From AP-15 sp963832875 (GTDB taxonomy: Bacteria > Pseudomonadota > Alphaproteobacteria > ATCC43930 > CGMCC-115725): a stretch of DNA of 64,000 nucleotides. Shown here one piece after another: positions 10,221 through 18,022 of the stretch. The translations under genes and the position numbers were made by a program. The DNA lies in the NCBI GenBank assembly GCA_963832875.1, contig CAWHWB010000002.1:434001-498000 (forward strand), written 5' to 3'. The first letter of the stretch is position 1. Each line of letters begins with the position of its first letter. Under the pieces are notes generated by a model. The model made no database searches, was not told the DNA's origin, and saw only the letters and a program-made list of their open reading frames with translations.

Positions 10221-10910
10221 ATGAAGGCTGGTCGCAGAATATTGATCGTCGACGACGACGGCGCGTTGCGCCAGTCGCTCGCCGAACAGCTGGAAGTCAA
10301 TGAGGAATTTCTGACCACCGAATGCGACACCGCCGCGGGGGCGCTGGCGATTGCCAAAAAGGAGCGCTTCGACGCGATCCTCCTCGATATCGGCTTGCCC
10401 GACATGGATGGACGCGAATTGTGCCGCCTGCTGCGCAGCGAATTGGTGCAGGTGCCGATCATGATGCTGACCGGGTCGGACAGCGACGCCGACACCATCC
10501 TTGGCCTCGATTCGGGCGCCGACGATTATGTCACAAAGCCATTCCGGCTGAGCGTGCTGCTCGCCCGGCTGCGCGCGCATCTGCGCCAGAGCGAGCACAG
10601 CGACGATGCCGAGTTCACGATCGGCCCCTACACCTTCCGTCCGCAGGCCAAGATGTTGATCGATCCGGGCGGCCGCAAGCGAGTGCGATTGACCGAGAAG
10701 GAGACGGCGATCCTCAAATACCTCTACCGCGCCGAAGGTCGGGTGATCGGACGCGACATGCTGCTCGGCGAGGTGTGGGGCTACAATGCCGGGGTGACGA
10801 CGCACACGCTGGAAACCCACGTCTACCGGCTGCGTCAGAAGATCGAACGCGATCCGGCGCGGGCCGAGATCCTGGTGACCGAGCCCGGCGGCTACCGGCT
10901 GGTTCCCTGA
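10221..10910 (+). CDS. OmpR/PhoB-family response regulator (orphan)
   Basis: A 229-residue two-component regulator. The receiver domain (residues 5-118) has the acidic pair Asp11-Asp12, phospho-acceptor Asp56 in LLDIGLPDMDG, Thr84 in MMLTGSD and Lys106 in VTKPF. The C-terminal winged-helix domain (about 130-228) shows the OmpR pattern LTEKETAILKYLYRAEGRVIG and HVYRLRQKIE. The start is chosen for GGGAAGGATC directly upstream, which removes seven residues. No histidine kinase lies beside it, so its partner must be elsewhere. The next gene, a glycosyltransferase, begins 28 bases later and may be co-transcribed. Confidence 0.93.
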   Translation: MKAGRRILIVDDDGALRQSLAEQLEVNEEFLTTECDTAAGALAIAKKERFDAILLDIGLPDMDGRELCRLLRSELVQVPIMMLTGSDSDADTILGLDSGADDYVTKPFRLSVLLARLRAHLRQSEHSDDAEFTIGPYTFRPQAKMLIDPGGRKRVRLTEKETAILKYLYRAEGRVIGRDMLLGEVWGYNAGVTTHTLETHVYRLRQKIERDPARAEILVTEPGGYRLVP

Positions 10911-10938
10911 CCGGGATCGGGCATCGCCGCGATCGCCG

Positions 10939-11892
10939 ATGACGCCTGCAGCGCGTGTCTTGCCTGCGCCGCTGCTGATCGCCAGCGGGGCGGACCGCGC
11001 CTATTTTCCGCTGCTGCGCGACATGGTCTCCTCGGTGCGGGCGCAGCGCGCCGATGCGGCGATCGGCATTCTCGATGTCGGGCTCGATCCCGATCAGCGC
11101 GATTGGCTTGCCCCGCGCGTCGCCCATCTGGTCCAGCCCGGATGGGACATCGATTTTCCCGGCCGGGAGCGTACCGCCGAAGCGCGCAAGGCGCAGTTCG
11201 CCCGCCCCTTTTTGCCGCGTCATTTCCCCGGTTACGAGACCTATCTGTGGATCGACGCCGATGCCTGGCTGCAAGACTGGCGCATTGTCGAGCTCTACGT
11301 CGCGGCCGCAGTCGGCGGCAGGCTCGCGATCGTCCCGGAGATCGACCGCGCTTACAAGCGCCATTACAAGCGGCCCAAGCTGTTCGGCCGAACTCTGGCG
11401 TGGAAGAATTACCGCGAGGCCTTCGGCTGGCGCGCCGCCGACCGCCTCGGCCGCAATCCGATCGTCAATTGCGGCGTCTTCGCGCTGCGTGGCGACGCGC
11501 CGCATTGGGAAGTGTGGGCGCGGATCATGGCGCGGGTCGCGCAACGGACGCGATTTTTCTTTGTCGAGCAGACCGCGCTTAATTACGCGATCTTCGCCCG
11601 GCAGCTGCCGGTCGACTTTCTGCCGGCCTATTGCAACTGGATGCCGGGGGATGCCGCACCTGCCTTCGATCCCGAGCGCGGCCTCTTTGTCGAACCCTAT
11701 TCGCCGCACCAGGTGATTGGCGTCATGCACCTGGCCGGGCGCGAGCAGAAAAACCACGTCTTTCGATTGAACCGGCTCGATGGCGGCACGGTCGACACCT
11801 CGCTGCGCTACGGCGAAAGCCGCACGCTGTGCGAAGCCGGCCGGGGCAAACCGGCAGAACAAGCTTCTGCGTTCTCCCCTAGCGTTTCCTGA
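10939..11892 (+). CDS. GT-A fold glycosyltransferase-like protein
   Basis: A 317-residue cytoplasmic protein with features of nucleotide-sugar-dependent GT-A enzymes. A LLIASGADRAYFPLLRDMVSS start is followed by YETYLWIDADAWLQDW, which contains a DxD metal-binding motif. Next come NCGVFALRGDAPHWEVW and FFFVEQTALNYAIF, reminiscent of the GT8-like 'NSG / EQ-N' region. Donor and acceptor are unknown. It lies 28 bases downstream of an orphan response regulator, suggesting but not proving joint expression. The C-terminal 30 residues are polar and weakly conserved-looking. Confidence 0.7.
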   Translation: MTPAARVLPAPLLIASGADRAYFPLLRDMVSSVRAQRADAAIGILDVGLDPDQRDWLAPRVAHLVQPGWDIDFPGRERTAEARKAQFARPFLPRHFPGYETYLWIDADAWLQDWRIVELYVAAAVGGRLAIVPEIDRAYKRHYKRPKLFGRTLAWKNYREAFGWRAADRLGRNPIVNCGVFALRGDAPHWEVWARIMARVAQRTRFFFVEQTALNYAIFARQLPVDFLPAYCNWMPGDAAPAFDPERGLFVEPYSPHQVIGVMHLAGREQKNHVFRLNRLDGGTVDTSLRYGESRTLCEAGRGKPAEQASAFSPSVS

Positions 11893-11950
11893 GCAGCTTC
11901 GGTTCAGAGCCCAACTCCGAAAATTATCAAAGCTCGGGCCTACCCCGTAG

Positions 11951-12015
11951 CCCCCGCGAAAGCGGGGGTCCAGGAGCAACCGCACGTCGCTTGCCCGGGT
12001 TCTCGCTTTCGCGGG
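11951..12015. repeat. Intergenic repeat with nested hairpins
   Basis: A perfect hairpin CCCCCGC-GAAA-GCGGGGG lies at 11951-11968. Its core CCCGCGAAAGCG (11953-11964) is repeated in inverted form as CGCTTTCGCGGG at 12004-12015, so the whole 65-base unit can fold on itself. This is the widely dispersed 'cccgcgaaagcggg' intergenic repeat of proteobacteria. It separates two convergent genes and may end transcription from either side. Confidence 0.65.
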
Positions 12016-12063
12016 AATGACGGTCGAGGGATTGATCTTTCGCTATTCTTTCTGGTCGAACTC

Positions 12064-12888
12064 TCAAAGAAAATCGCGCACCCGCTCGATCTCGGCGAGG
12101 GTGCTGGCCGGGGAGATCGCCAGCACCTCGTCAAAGCCGATCTGCTCGATCCGCTTCAAGCGCCGGCGTGCCTCGCCGGGATCGCAGACGAGTGAGACCT
12201 TGGCGCGCTCGGCAAGGCTGCCCGGTTCCGGCCGGTTCGCCAGATCGACGACGACGTTGGCCAGAACCGCGTTGGCGCCGCCCGCTTCGCGGTAGATCCG
12301 CATGCCGGCTTCGAGATCCTCCCAGCTGCTGTAGAGCCCGGAGGCGATCCAACCCTGGCATTGCCGCGCCGCATAGGTGATCCAGCGCCGATTGCGCCAG
12401 GCGCCGAGCAGCACCGGCGGGCCGCCTTCGCTGCCCGGCCACGGGGTCAACACCCCGCCATTGACCGTCTCGCCCCGCCAGGTGCGCCGCATGATGTCGA
12501 GCGAGCTCATCAAGGTGCGAAACCGCTGGGCGTAATCGGCGCCGAACAGGTCGAAATCCGCCTGGGTCGAGCCGCTGCCGACGCCGAGCCGCAAGCGGTT
12601 GCCCGACAACGCCTGCGCCGACTGCACGCGGTGTGCCAAATCGACCGGGTGGCGCAACGAGACTTGCAACACCGCGGTTCCAAGCTCGACCCGCCTGGTG
12701 GCCCCGGCCAGCGCGCCCAACGCCACCAACGGATCAAGTGTCGCCCGCCCGCGACCGAGCGAATCCGTGACCCAGATCCCCGGAAACCCGGCAGCCTCGA
12801 TCCGCCGGGCGTAATTGGCGATCCGCTCAAAGGACTGTCCGCGCGCCTCCGCCCCCGGGTGCATAAAGGTGACGATGCTCAATCTCAT
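12064..12888 (-). CDS. LLM class flavin-dependent oxidoreductase
   Basis: A 274-residue luciferase-like monooxygenase-fold protein (TIM barrel, FMN or F420). It begins MRLSIVTFMHPGAEARGQSF, with GFPGIWVTDSLGRGR, a LVALGALAGATRRVELGTAV strand-helix and RLRLGVGSGSTQADFDLFG, all matching the family; the C-terminal half is shorter than in full luciferase alpha subunits. The start at 12888 has GGAGAG eight bases upstream and discards a 46-residue extension that reads through the region divergent from arsR. Substrate is unknown. Divergent placement next to arsR raises the possibility of shared regulation but is not evidence of an arsenic role. Confidence 0.85.
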   Translation of the reverse strand: MRLSIVTFMHPGAEARGQSFERIANYARRIEAAGFPGIWVTDSLGRGRATLDPLVALGALAGATRRVELGTAVLQVSLRHPVDLAHRVQSAQALSGNRLRLGVGSGSTQADFDLFGADYAQRFRTLMSSLDIMRRTWRGETVNGGVLTPWPGSEGGPPVLLGAWRNRRWITYAARQCQGWIASGLYSSWEDLEAGMRIYREAGGANAVLANVVVDLANRPEPGSLAERAKVSLVCDPGEARRRLKRIEQIGFDEVLAISPASTLAEIERVRDFL

Positions 12889-13061
12889 GACCGATCTCTC
12901 CGAGAGGGGGCGCTGCGCTCGGCATCCCACCAGCACCGAATGAATGAACCGCGCCGACAATGCCGACCCCGGCGAACCCTGCCAACAAGCGAGTTGCTGC
13001 CGGCTGACGTTTCCATTATTCTGCAATTATAGAGAAAGAGAAGTCAGAGGCTCTCGCCGCG

Positions 13062-13394
13062 TTGGCGGCACTCGCACAAGAATCCCGGCTCGATGTGTTC
13101 CGCCTGCTGGTGCAAGCCGGGAGTGACGGGCTGCCCGCCGGGCAAATCGGGGAACGGCTCGGGGTGCCTTCGGCGACTTTGTCGTTCCATCTGAACCAGC
13201 TTAAACAAGCGGGCCTTGTAACCTTCCGGCGTGAAGGGCGGTCGCTGATCTATGCCGCCGCATATTCCGCCATGAACGCATTGTTGGCCTACCTGACCGA
13301 GAATTGCGGTCAGGGAAATAGTTCGGCTTGCGGGGTCGGCTTTTGCGATGGCTCCTCGCTCGTCAAATCCAAGGAAGGGAGCACCTGTCAATGA
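13062..13394 (+). CDS. arsR: ArsR-family repressor, start codon degenerate
   Basis: A metal-responsive winged-helix repressor of about 110 residues. The DNA-recognition segment PSATLSFHLNQLKQAGLVTF and wing REGRSLIYAAAYSAM are typical, and a C-terminal run with Cys (ENCGQGNSSACGVGFC) could bind As(III). No ATG or GTG precedes the conserved part. The frame is open from 13008, and the expected N-terminus (EKEKSEALAALAALAQESR) would start at an ATA (13029) or ATT (13026). The TTG at 13062 is the first conventional codon but cuts into the first helix. Its stop overlaps a following ATG (ATGA at 13391). Confidence 0.75.
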   Translation: MAALAQESRLDVFRLLVQAGSDGLPAGQIGERLGVPSATLSFHLNQLKQAGLVTFRREGRSLIYAAAYSAMNALLAYLTENCGQGNSSACGVGFCDGSSLVKSKEGSTCQ

Positions 13395-13438
13395 CGGACT
13401 GGGCGTTCAACGTCCAGGCGTCATGTCCGAAGCCGTAG
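13391..13438 (+). pseudogene. Possible arsC remnant (15 codons)
   Basis: Directly coupled to the arsR stop by ATGA is a tiny frame reading MTDWAFNVQASCPKP. Its first eight residues resemble the beginning of thioredoxin-linked arsenate reductases (MTD..FNVLFLC..), which usually follow arsR in such operons; it then runs into the sequence that precedes the ACR3 gene. The simplest reading is that nearly all of arsC has been deleted, leaving its start fused to the ACR3 leader. Only eight residues support this, so it remains tentative. Confidence 0.35.
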
Positions 13439-13465
13439 CCGTCGCGCCGGGCAAAAGCGCCTTCC

Positions 13466-14317
13466 ATGGGAATGTTCGAGAGTTACCTGACGCTGTGGGT
13501 TGCGCTCTGCATCGTCATCGGCATTGCGCTCGGGCAGTCGGTGCCGGGGGCGTTTCATGCGCTCGGCGCGGCAACCGTCGCGGAAGTCAATCTGCCGGTC
13601 GCCGTTCTGGTCTGGCTGATGATTGTTCCCATGCTGCTGAAGATCGACCTTGGCGCGCTCGGACAGGTGCGAAGCCACTGGCGGGGGATCGCGGCGACGG
13701 TCGCGGTCAACTGGCTGGTGAAGCCGTTTTCTATGGCGCTGCTCGGCTGGCTGTTCATCGGGTCCTTGTTCCGGCCCTTCCTGCCTGCCGGTCAGATTGA
13801 CGGCTATATCGCCGGGCTGATCCTGCTGGCGGCGGCTCCCTGCACGGCTATGGCGTTCGTCTGGTCGAACCTCGTGGATGGCGAGCCGCATTTTACGCTG
13901 TCACAGGTCGCGCTCAACGACACGATTATGGTGTTTGCCTTCGCGCCGATTGTGGCGCTGCTGTTCGGCCTGCAAGGCGGCCAAATCATGCGCCAGCCGG
14001 CCGTCATCGCGCTGCTGGCGGTGCCGATCTTGATACAGGTCTATTTCAACGCGGGGCTGGCGTACCTGCTCAATCGTCGCCTTGGCGCCGAATGGTGCGT
14101 GGCCAGGCCTTCGGCGTTGATCGGGGCCAGCAATTTCTTCGAGCTTGCCGTCGCGACGGCCATAGCTTTGTTTGGGTTCCAGTCGGGGGCGGCGCTCTCA
14201 ACGGTTGTCGGTGTGCTGGTGGAAGTGCCGGTCATGCTGTCGGTCGTTCACATCGTCCGCCGCTCGCGCGGCTGGTATGAGGCCGGGGTTGCGCACCGCG
14301 AGGCCAAGGGCGCTTAA
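13466..14317 (+). CDS. ACR3 arsenite exporter with internal deletion
   Basis: A 283-residue membrane protein related to the ACR3 arsenite efflux pump. The N-terminal part (FESYLTLWVALCIVIGIALG, then the conserved APCTAMAFVWSNLVDGEP with the key Cys, then QVALNDTIMVFAFAPIVAL) and the C-terminal part (ALIGASNFFELAVATAIALFG, GAALSTVVGVLVEVPVM) are both well preserved. The family is normally about 350 residues; here roughly 65-70 residues, about two helices, are missing at VALLFGLQGGQ near residue 168. An upstream ATG at 13423 (MSEAVAVAPGKSAFHG) would join in phase only after a +1 shift near 13471. Efflux activity is doubtful. Confidence 0.78.
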   Translation: MGMFESYLTLWVALCIVIGIALGQSVPGAFHALGAATVAEVNLPVAVLVWLMIVPMLLKIDLGALGQVRSHWRGIAATVAVNWLVKPFSMALLGWLFIGSLFRPFLPAGQIDGYIAGLILLAAAPCTAMAFVWSNLVDGEPHFTLSQVALNDTIMVFAFAPIVALLFGLQGGQIMRQPAVIALLAVPILIQVYFNAGLAYLLNRRLGAEWCVARPSALIGASNFFELAVATAIALFGFQSGAALSTVVGVLVEVPVMLSVVHIVRRSRGWYEAGVAHREAKGA

Positions 14318-14494
14318 CAGGGAACCCGTTTTCAGGACTGGCTTTTCAGACGCGCAAGCCGCTGATTCTGCTGTGCCGATTTTAAGTCCGGAAACTCGAT
14401 TAGTCTAAATCAGAAGTAAAAATTTCCGCCCGCTGGATCGGTAGCACAGGCCGGCGGCGGGGAGCTGATCGTTGTGACGGCAGCGACTGCAATA

Positions 14495-15007
14495 ATGACA
14501 AAATCGCATTTCATACTCTCGCCAGCTGCGGACCCGATCGGGTCCGGCGACGTGCGATGGAGATGTCTATGGATCAGATCGGTTTGCCGCAAAGGCGCAA
14601 AGTGGCGCGCGGGCGGCCACAACAAGAAGACACTTGCCGCGGCGAGACTGCTCGAAGGCGAAAGCGAGGAATTGACCCGCAAGGCGGTCGAATTGGCGCT
14701 CGACGGCGAACCGACCGCGATGCGGCTCTGTCTCAAACGCATCCTGCCGCCGTGCCGCGAGCGCGCGGTCAAATTCGCCTTGCCCTCGATCGAGAGTGGG
14801 GCCGCCATCGCGCCCGCGATGAAGGCGGTCGCCGCCGTCCGCGCCGACGGCATCATCACGCCGGGTGAGGCCGAGGCGATCGCGCGCATCGTCGACACTT
14901 TTGTCCGGGCGATCGAAACCAGCGATTTCGAGCGGCGCCTGAAATTGCTCGAACGCGAAGACGCTGCGCAGCGCGACGGTGCGGCTTGGCGGGGATACTC
15001 CCCGTGA
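14495..15007 (+). CDS. DUF5681-like protein
   Basis: A soluble protein of about 170 residues. The centre, GHNKKTLAAARLLEGESEELTRKAVELAL, then PTAMRLCLKRILPPCRERAV and an alpha-helical EAEAIARIVDTFVRAIETSDFE tail, resembles the small 'GRPKGARNK..' proteins grouped as DUF5681. These are related to phage terminase small-subunit-like sequences but are common outside prophages. The first 40 residues do not match the family, so the start (ATG 14495; GTG 14474 is another option) is uncertain and the real N-terminus may have been altered. No phage genes are nearby. Confidence 0.55.
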   Translation: MTKSHFILSPAADPIGSGDVRWRCLWIRSVCRKGAKWRAGGHNKKTLAAARLLEGESEELTRKAVELALDGEPTAMRLCLKRILPPCRERAVKFALPSIESGAAIAPAMKAVAAVRADGIITPGEAEAIARIVDTFVRAIETSDFERRLKLLEREDAAQRDGAAWRGYSP

Positions 15008-15149
15008 TAATCAACTTTAACGATGGTTCTGCTGTAGATTCACTGTAAACCGTGGCATTAAACCGGAGGTGCATCAATCCTTGGTAGGGTTATCGGACTT
15101 GCCGGCGACGATGCGCGACCGGGCGGCCCGCGCCAATCGCCGATTTTGC

Positions 15150-16031
15150 TCAGCCGGCCGGCGCGCGGAACAGGATCGCGCCGCCGACCGAGGGCGGCAG
15201 CTCCATGACGATGCCGCGCGCGCAGGGGCGGCAGGCGAGTCCGGCGCTGTCGAGCTGGCGGCGCAGACGGTCAAGGTCGGCAATCTCGATCTCGCAAATG
15301 GCGAGGTAGGGGAGCGGCGGTTCGGGCATGATGCCGAACTCGTCAGAGAGGAATTCCGCAGCGGCGAAGTGCAGTGCACCGCGTTCCAGACCGATCGTCG
15401 CGACCGCGCCGTCGCGGTGGGTGGGGCGGCCGGTGAAGCGGGCAAATCGCGCGGCCGGCTCGTCCGGATCGGCGGCGGCGATCCACACGGCGGCGAGCGC
15501 CTGCGCCCCGTTCGGATGGTCGAGATCGGGCTCGCGCCAGACCAGGCGCGGGGTGTGGTGGGTCAGAAACTGCATGCGCCCCTCGGGCATCGTTCCGGGG
15601 GCGATGCGGGCGATCGTAAAGCGGGCCTCCTCCTCGCCGTTTTCGGTGGCGACCAGGCGGCGCATGTCGACCAGCGGCAGCACCGGAAAGCCGGCCGCCG
15701 CCAGCCGGCGGTGCTCGGCCGCCGCGTCGGGGCTGCCGAAGGCGGCTAGGTGGAGCCCGACATGGCGCGCCAGCCGCTGGTTCAGCTGGTGCGCCAGCGG
15801 CGTATCGGCGGTCGCTGCCAGCACCTCGACATAGCCGCGGCGGAACATTGCGCAACGATTGCCGGTGCCGGCGGGAACGGGCCGGCCGTCGACCCGGTTG
15901 GTCTGATGGGCGAACGGGGTTAGGCGGAAGCCACAGCGCTCCAGAGCCGTGGCCGCGGGCTCCATCGCCGGTGCGAAAAACGCCACATGGTCGAGAAACA
16001 CGTCGCCCGCTGCTGCCAATTGCGTCGGCAT
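15150..16031 (-). CDS. VOC/glyoxalase-like domain protein
   Basis: A protein of about 293 residues in the vicinal-oxygen-chelate superfamily, glyoxalase-like subgroup. It opens DVFLDHVAFFAPAMEPAATALERCGFRLTP, the first beta-alpha-beta unit with the metal-site His. GTGNRCAMFRRGYVEVLA follows, and a second module begins at HHTPRLVWREPDLDHPNGA. The start at 16031 has GGAG seven bases upstream; an ATG at 16055 is possible but lacks a good site. The gene is divergent from a membrane cyclase gene 196 bases away. The reaction is not predictable from the fold. Confidence 0.75.
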   Translation of the reverse strand: MPTQLAAAGDVFLDHVAFFAPAMEPAATALERCGFRLTPFAHQTNRVDGRPVPAGTGNRCAMFRRGYVEVLAATADTPLAHQLNQRLARHVGLHLAAFGSPDAAAEHRRLAAAGFPVLPLVDMRRLVATENGEEEARFTIARIAPGTMPEGRMQFLTHHTPRLVWREPDLDHPNGAQALAAVWIAAADPDEPAARFARFTGRPTHRDGAVATIGLERGALHFAAAEFLSDEFGIMPEPPLPYLAICEIEIADLDRLRRQLDSAGLACRPCARGIVMELPPSVGGAILFRAPAG

Positions 16032-16227
16032 CGCCGCGCTCCGCTCGAGCCGCATTGATGCCGCATCAAACCCGCGCGCCCGGCGTTTGCCAAGCACTGA
16101 TCTTTGGTCCGGCGCGCGAGACACGTTCGCTCCGGCCGATGCCGCAAAGGAAGCACTTCTTGCTGCGCCTGGACAACCATCTCGGTCTACTGTATTTAGT
16201 CGTTCAACCTTCGGCGGCAGCTTGAGC

Positions 16228-17376
16228 ATGGCCTTGTCGTTTGCTCGCATCTCGATTTCGACGCGCAGGAAGTTGTCTTCGATCCTGTTGGCGGTAACGA
16301 TTTTTGCACTGCTCTCGGGGTTGTCGACACTGGCCAAGGGCCGGCCGCTTGCCTTTGGCATATCGAACGCGATCATTGTCGGGACCGGGGTCGGCCTGTT
16401 CGAGCAGTTTTACGTGCAGAGCCTGCGCGGCCGTTGGTTTCGCAGCATTCACCCGCTGCTGTCGATCGCGCTTTATACCGTCGTGGTCGCAATTCTTTTT
16501 GTATTTGCCGTCAACCTGACGCATCTTTTGTTGTACGGCCTCTATCCGACACCGGTCCCGTATTCCAGGCTGCCCTTCGTTCTTCCGAATGTCATCCTAT
16601 ATGCGATCGTCGGCATCGTGGTGATGCGCGCGGTGCATTTCATCGGCATCGACACGCTGTTTCATCTGATGATCGGCACCTACCACCGCCCGGTGGTCGA
16701 ACAGAAGGTTTTGGTTTTTGTCGACATTAATAATTCGACCGGCCTGGCCGAGAAGCTCGGCGCGTTGAAGATCAAATCTCTGGTCGGCAAGTTTCTGTTC
16801 GACGTTTCAAGGCCGATCACCGATTTCGGCGGCGAAATCTATCTTTACAAAGGCGATGGTCTGATCGCGATCTGGGATTGGCGGGAGGCGGTCCGCGACA
16901 ATACAATCTTGCGGGCGCTCGACGCGATGTTCGCCGCGGTCAGTCGCGAGCGCGGACGCTATATCGCCCAGTTCGGTGTGGCGCCGACCTTTCGGATCGG
17001 GGTCCACGGCGGCGACGTCGTGGTCAGCGAGCAAGGCGACACCAAGCGATCGATCGGCATATACGGCAGCACGATCAACATCGCTTCGCGCATGGAAGAA
17101 GCGGCCAAGGCCCATGGCGTCGCCTGCGCCATATCGGGGGATGTCGCCGAGGCGCTGTCCGATCCCCCGAAGCGGCTGCATCCGATCGGCCACGAGCGGA
17201 TCAGCGGCATTTCCACCGAGATCCCGATCTTCGAATATCGCGATGGCGGCGAGACGGCTCCGCGGTCGATCGGCAAACGCTGGAAACCCGGTTCGGACGA
17301 GGCGAGGCGGGGGGTCGCCGCCCGGCTAAAAGCGCCTATCGACCGACTTAAAGCGCCTTTCGTAAAGTCAAATTGA
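16228..17376 (+). CDS. Membrane-bound class III nucleotide cyclase
   Basis: A 382-residue protein. The N-terminal 150 residues hold about four membrane helices. They are followed by a class III cyclase catalytic domain: VLVFVDINNSTGLAEKLG (metal-binding Asp), GGEIYLYKGDGLIAIWDW (second Asp), VHGGDVVVSEQGDTKRSIGIYGSTINIASRMEE. The product (cAMP or cGMP) cannot be fixed by eye. The domain order, membrane anchor then cyclase without HAMP, suits a membrane sensor. The gene converges on alkB, and the two coding regions overlap by 29 bases (17348-17376) at their 3' ends. Confidence 0.88.
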   Translation: MALSFARISISTRRKLSSILLAVTIFALLSGLSTLAKGRPLAFGISNAIIVGTGVGLFEQFYVQSLRGRWFRSIHPLLSIALYTVVVAILFVFAVNLTHLLLYGLYPTPVPYSRLPFVLPNVILYAIVGIVVMRAVHFIGIDTLFHLMIGTYHRPVVEQKVLVFVDINNSTGLAEKLGALKIKSLVGKFLFDVSRPITDFGGEIYLYKGDGLIAIWDWREAVRDNTILRALDAMFAAVSRERGRYIAQFGVAPTFRIGVHGGDVVVSEQGDTKRSIGIYGSTINIASRMEEAAKAHGVACAISGDVAEALSDPPKRLHPIGHERISGISTEIPIFEYRDGGETAPRSIGKRWKPGSDEARRGVAARLKAPIDRLKAPFVKSN

Positions 17377-18022
17377 TCCGACGGCGGCCGGTCAACGGAT
17401 GCTCGGCCTCGGCGAGCGGCATCACGCCGTGATAGACGAGGCGCGACGGACCGCCCCACACCACGACATCGCCGCTGTCGAGGCGAATCTGCCGGGGCCG
17501 GTCCTTTCGGCTGAGGCCGCCCCATAGGAAGGTGGCCGGCAGTCCGAGCGAGACCGACACGACCGGGGCGGCGAGGTCGCGCTCATCCTCGTCGCGATGC
17601 AGCGACAGGCGGGCGCCCGGCTCATAGCGGTTGATCAGGCAGGCATCGGGGGCGAAGCCGTCGAACCCGGCCGCCACGGCGGCGCGGAGGGCGACCCGGC
17701 GGAACCCTGCTGGCATCTTCGGCCAGGTTTCGCCGGTCAGCGGGTCATTCGGGGCGTAGCGATAGCCGCGTCGGTCGGTTATCCAGCCGGCCTGGCCGCA
17801 GCAAGTCATCGCCACCGACATGCGCCATCCGCCGGGCGTGACCATATGGCGGAACGGCGCGATGGCGGCCACTATTTCAACCGCCGCCGCCAAACCTGCC
17901 GCCTCATCCCGCGCGAAAGCGCGCAGCACGGCCGCACCATCGGCGAGCCACTCGATGCCGTCGCGGGGCGGCGCGGCGTCGAGCAGATCGCCGACAGCGG
18001 CACTCGGCTCAGCCGCAGGCAA
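17348..18022 (-). CDS. alkB: DNA repair dioxygenase AlkB
   Basis: A 224-residue 2-oxoglutarate/Fe(II) dioxygenase that reverses N1-methyl-A and N3-methyl-C damage. The match to E. coli AlkB is direct: PFRHMVTPGGWRMSVAMT, QAGWITDRRGYRYAPNDP, PDACLINRYEPGARLSLH, the His142-x-Asp144 pair, DVVVWGGPSRLVYHG with His198, and the 2-oxoglutarate arginines in RRRINLT. No ATG gives the expected length; a TTG at 18022 yields an N-terminus comparable with the 216-residue E. coli protein. It overlaps the end of the upstream propeller gene by 14 bases, suggesting translational coupling. Confidence 0.9.
   Translation of the reverse strand: MPAAEPSAAVGDLLDAAPPRDGIEWLADGAAVLRAFARDEAAGLAAAVEIVAAIAPFRHMVTPGGWRMSVAMTCCGQAGWITDRRGYRYAPNDPLTGETWPKMPAGFRRVALRAAVAAGFDGFAPDACLINRYEPGARLSLHRDEDERDLAAPVVSVSLGLPATFLWGGLSRKDRPRQIRLDSGDVVVWGGPSRLVYHGVMPLAEAEHPLTGRRRINLTLRKAL

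Noticed and set aside
14318..14408. An arsH or arsJ remnant after ACR3
   Set aside because: The short frame there (REPVFRTGFSDAQ) did not match either family convincingly.
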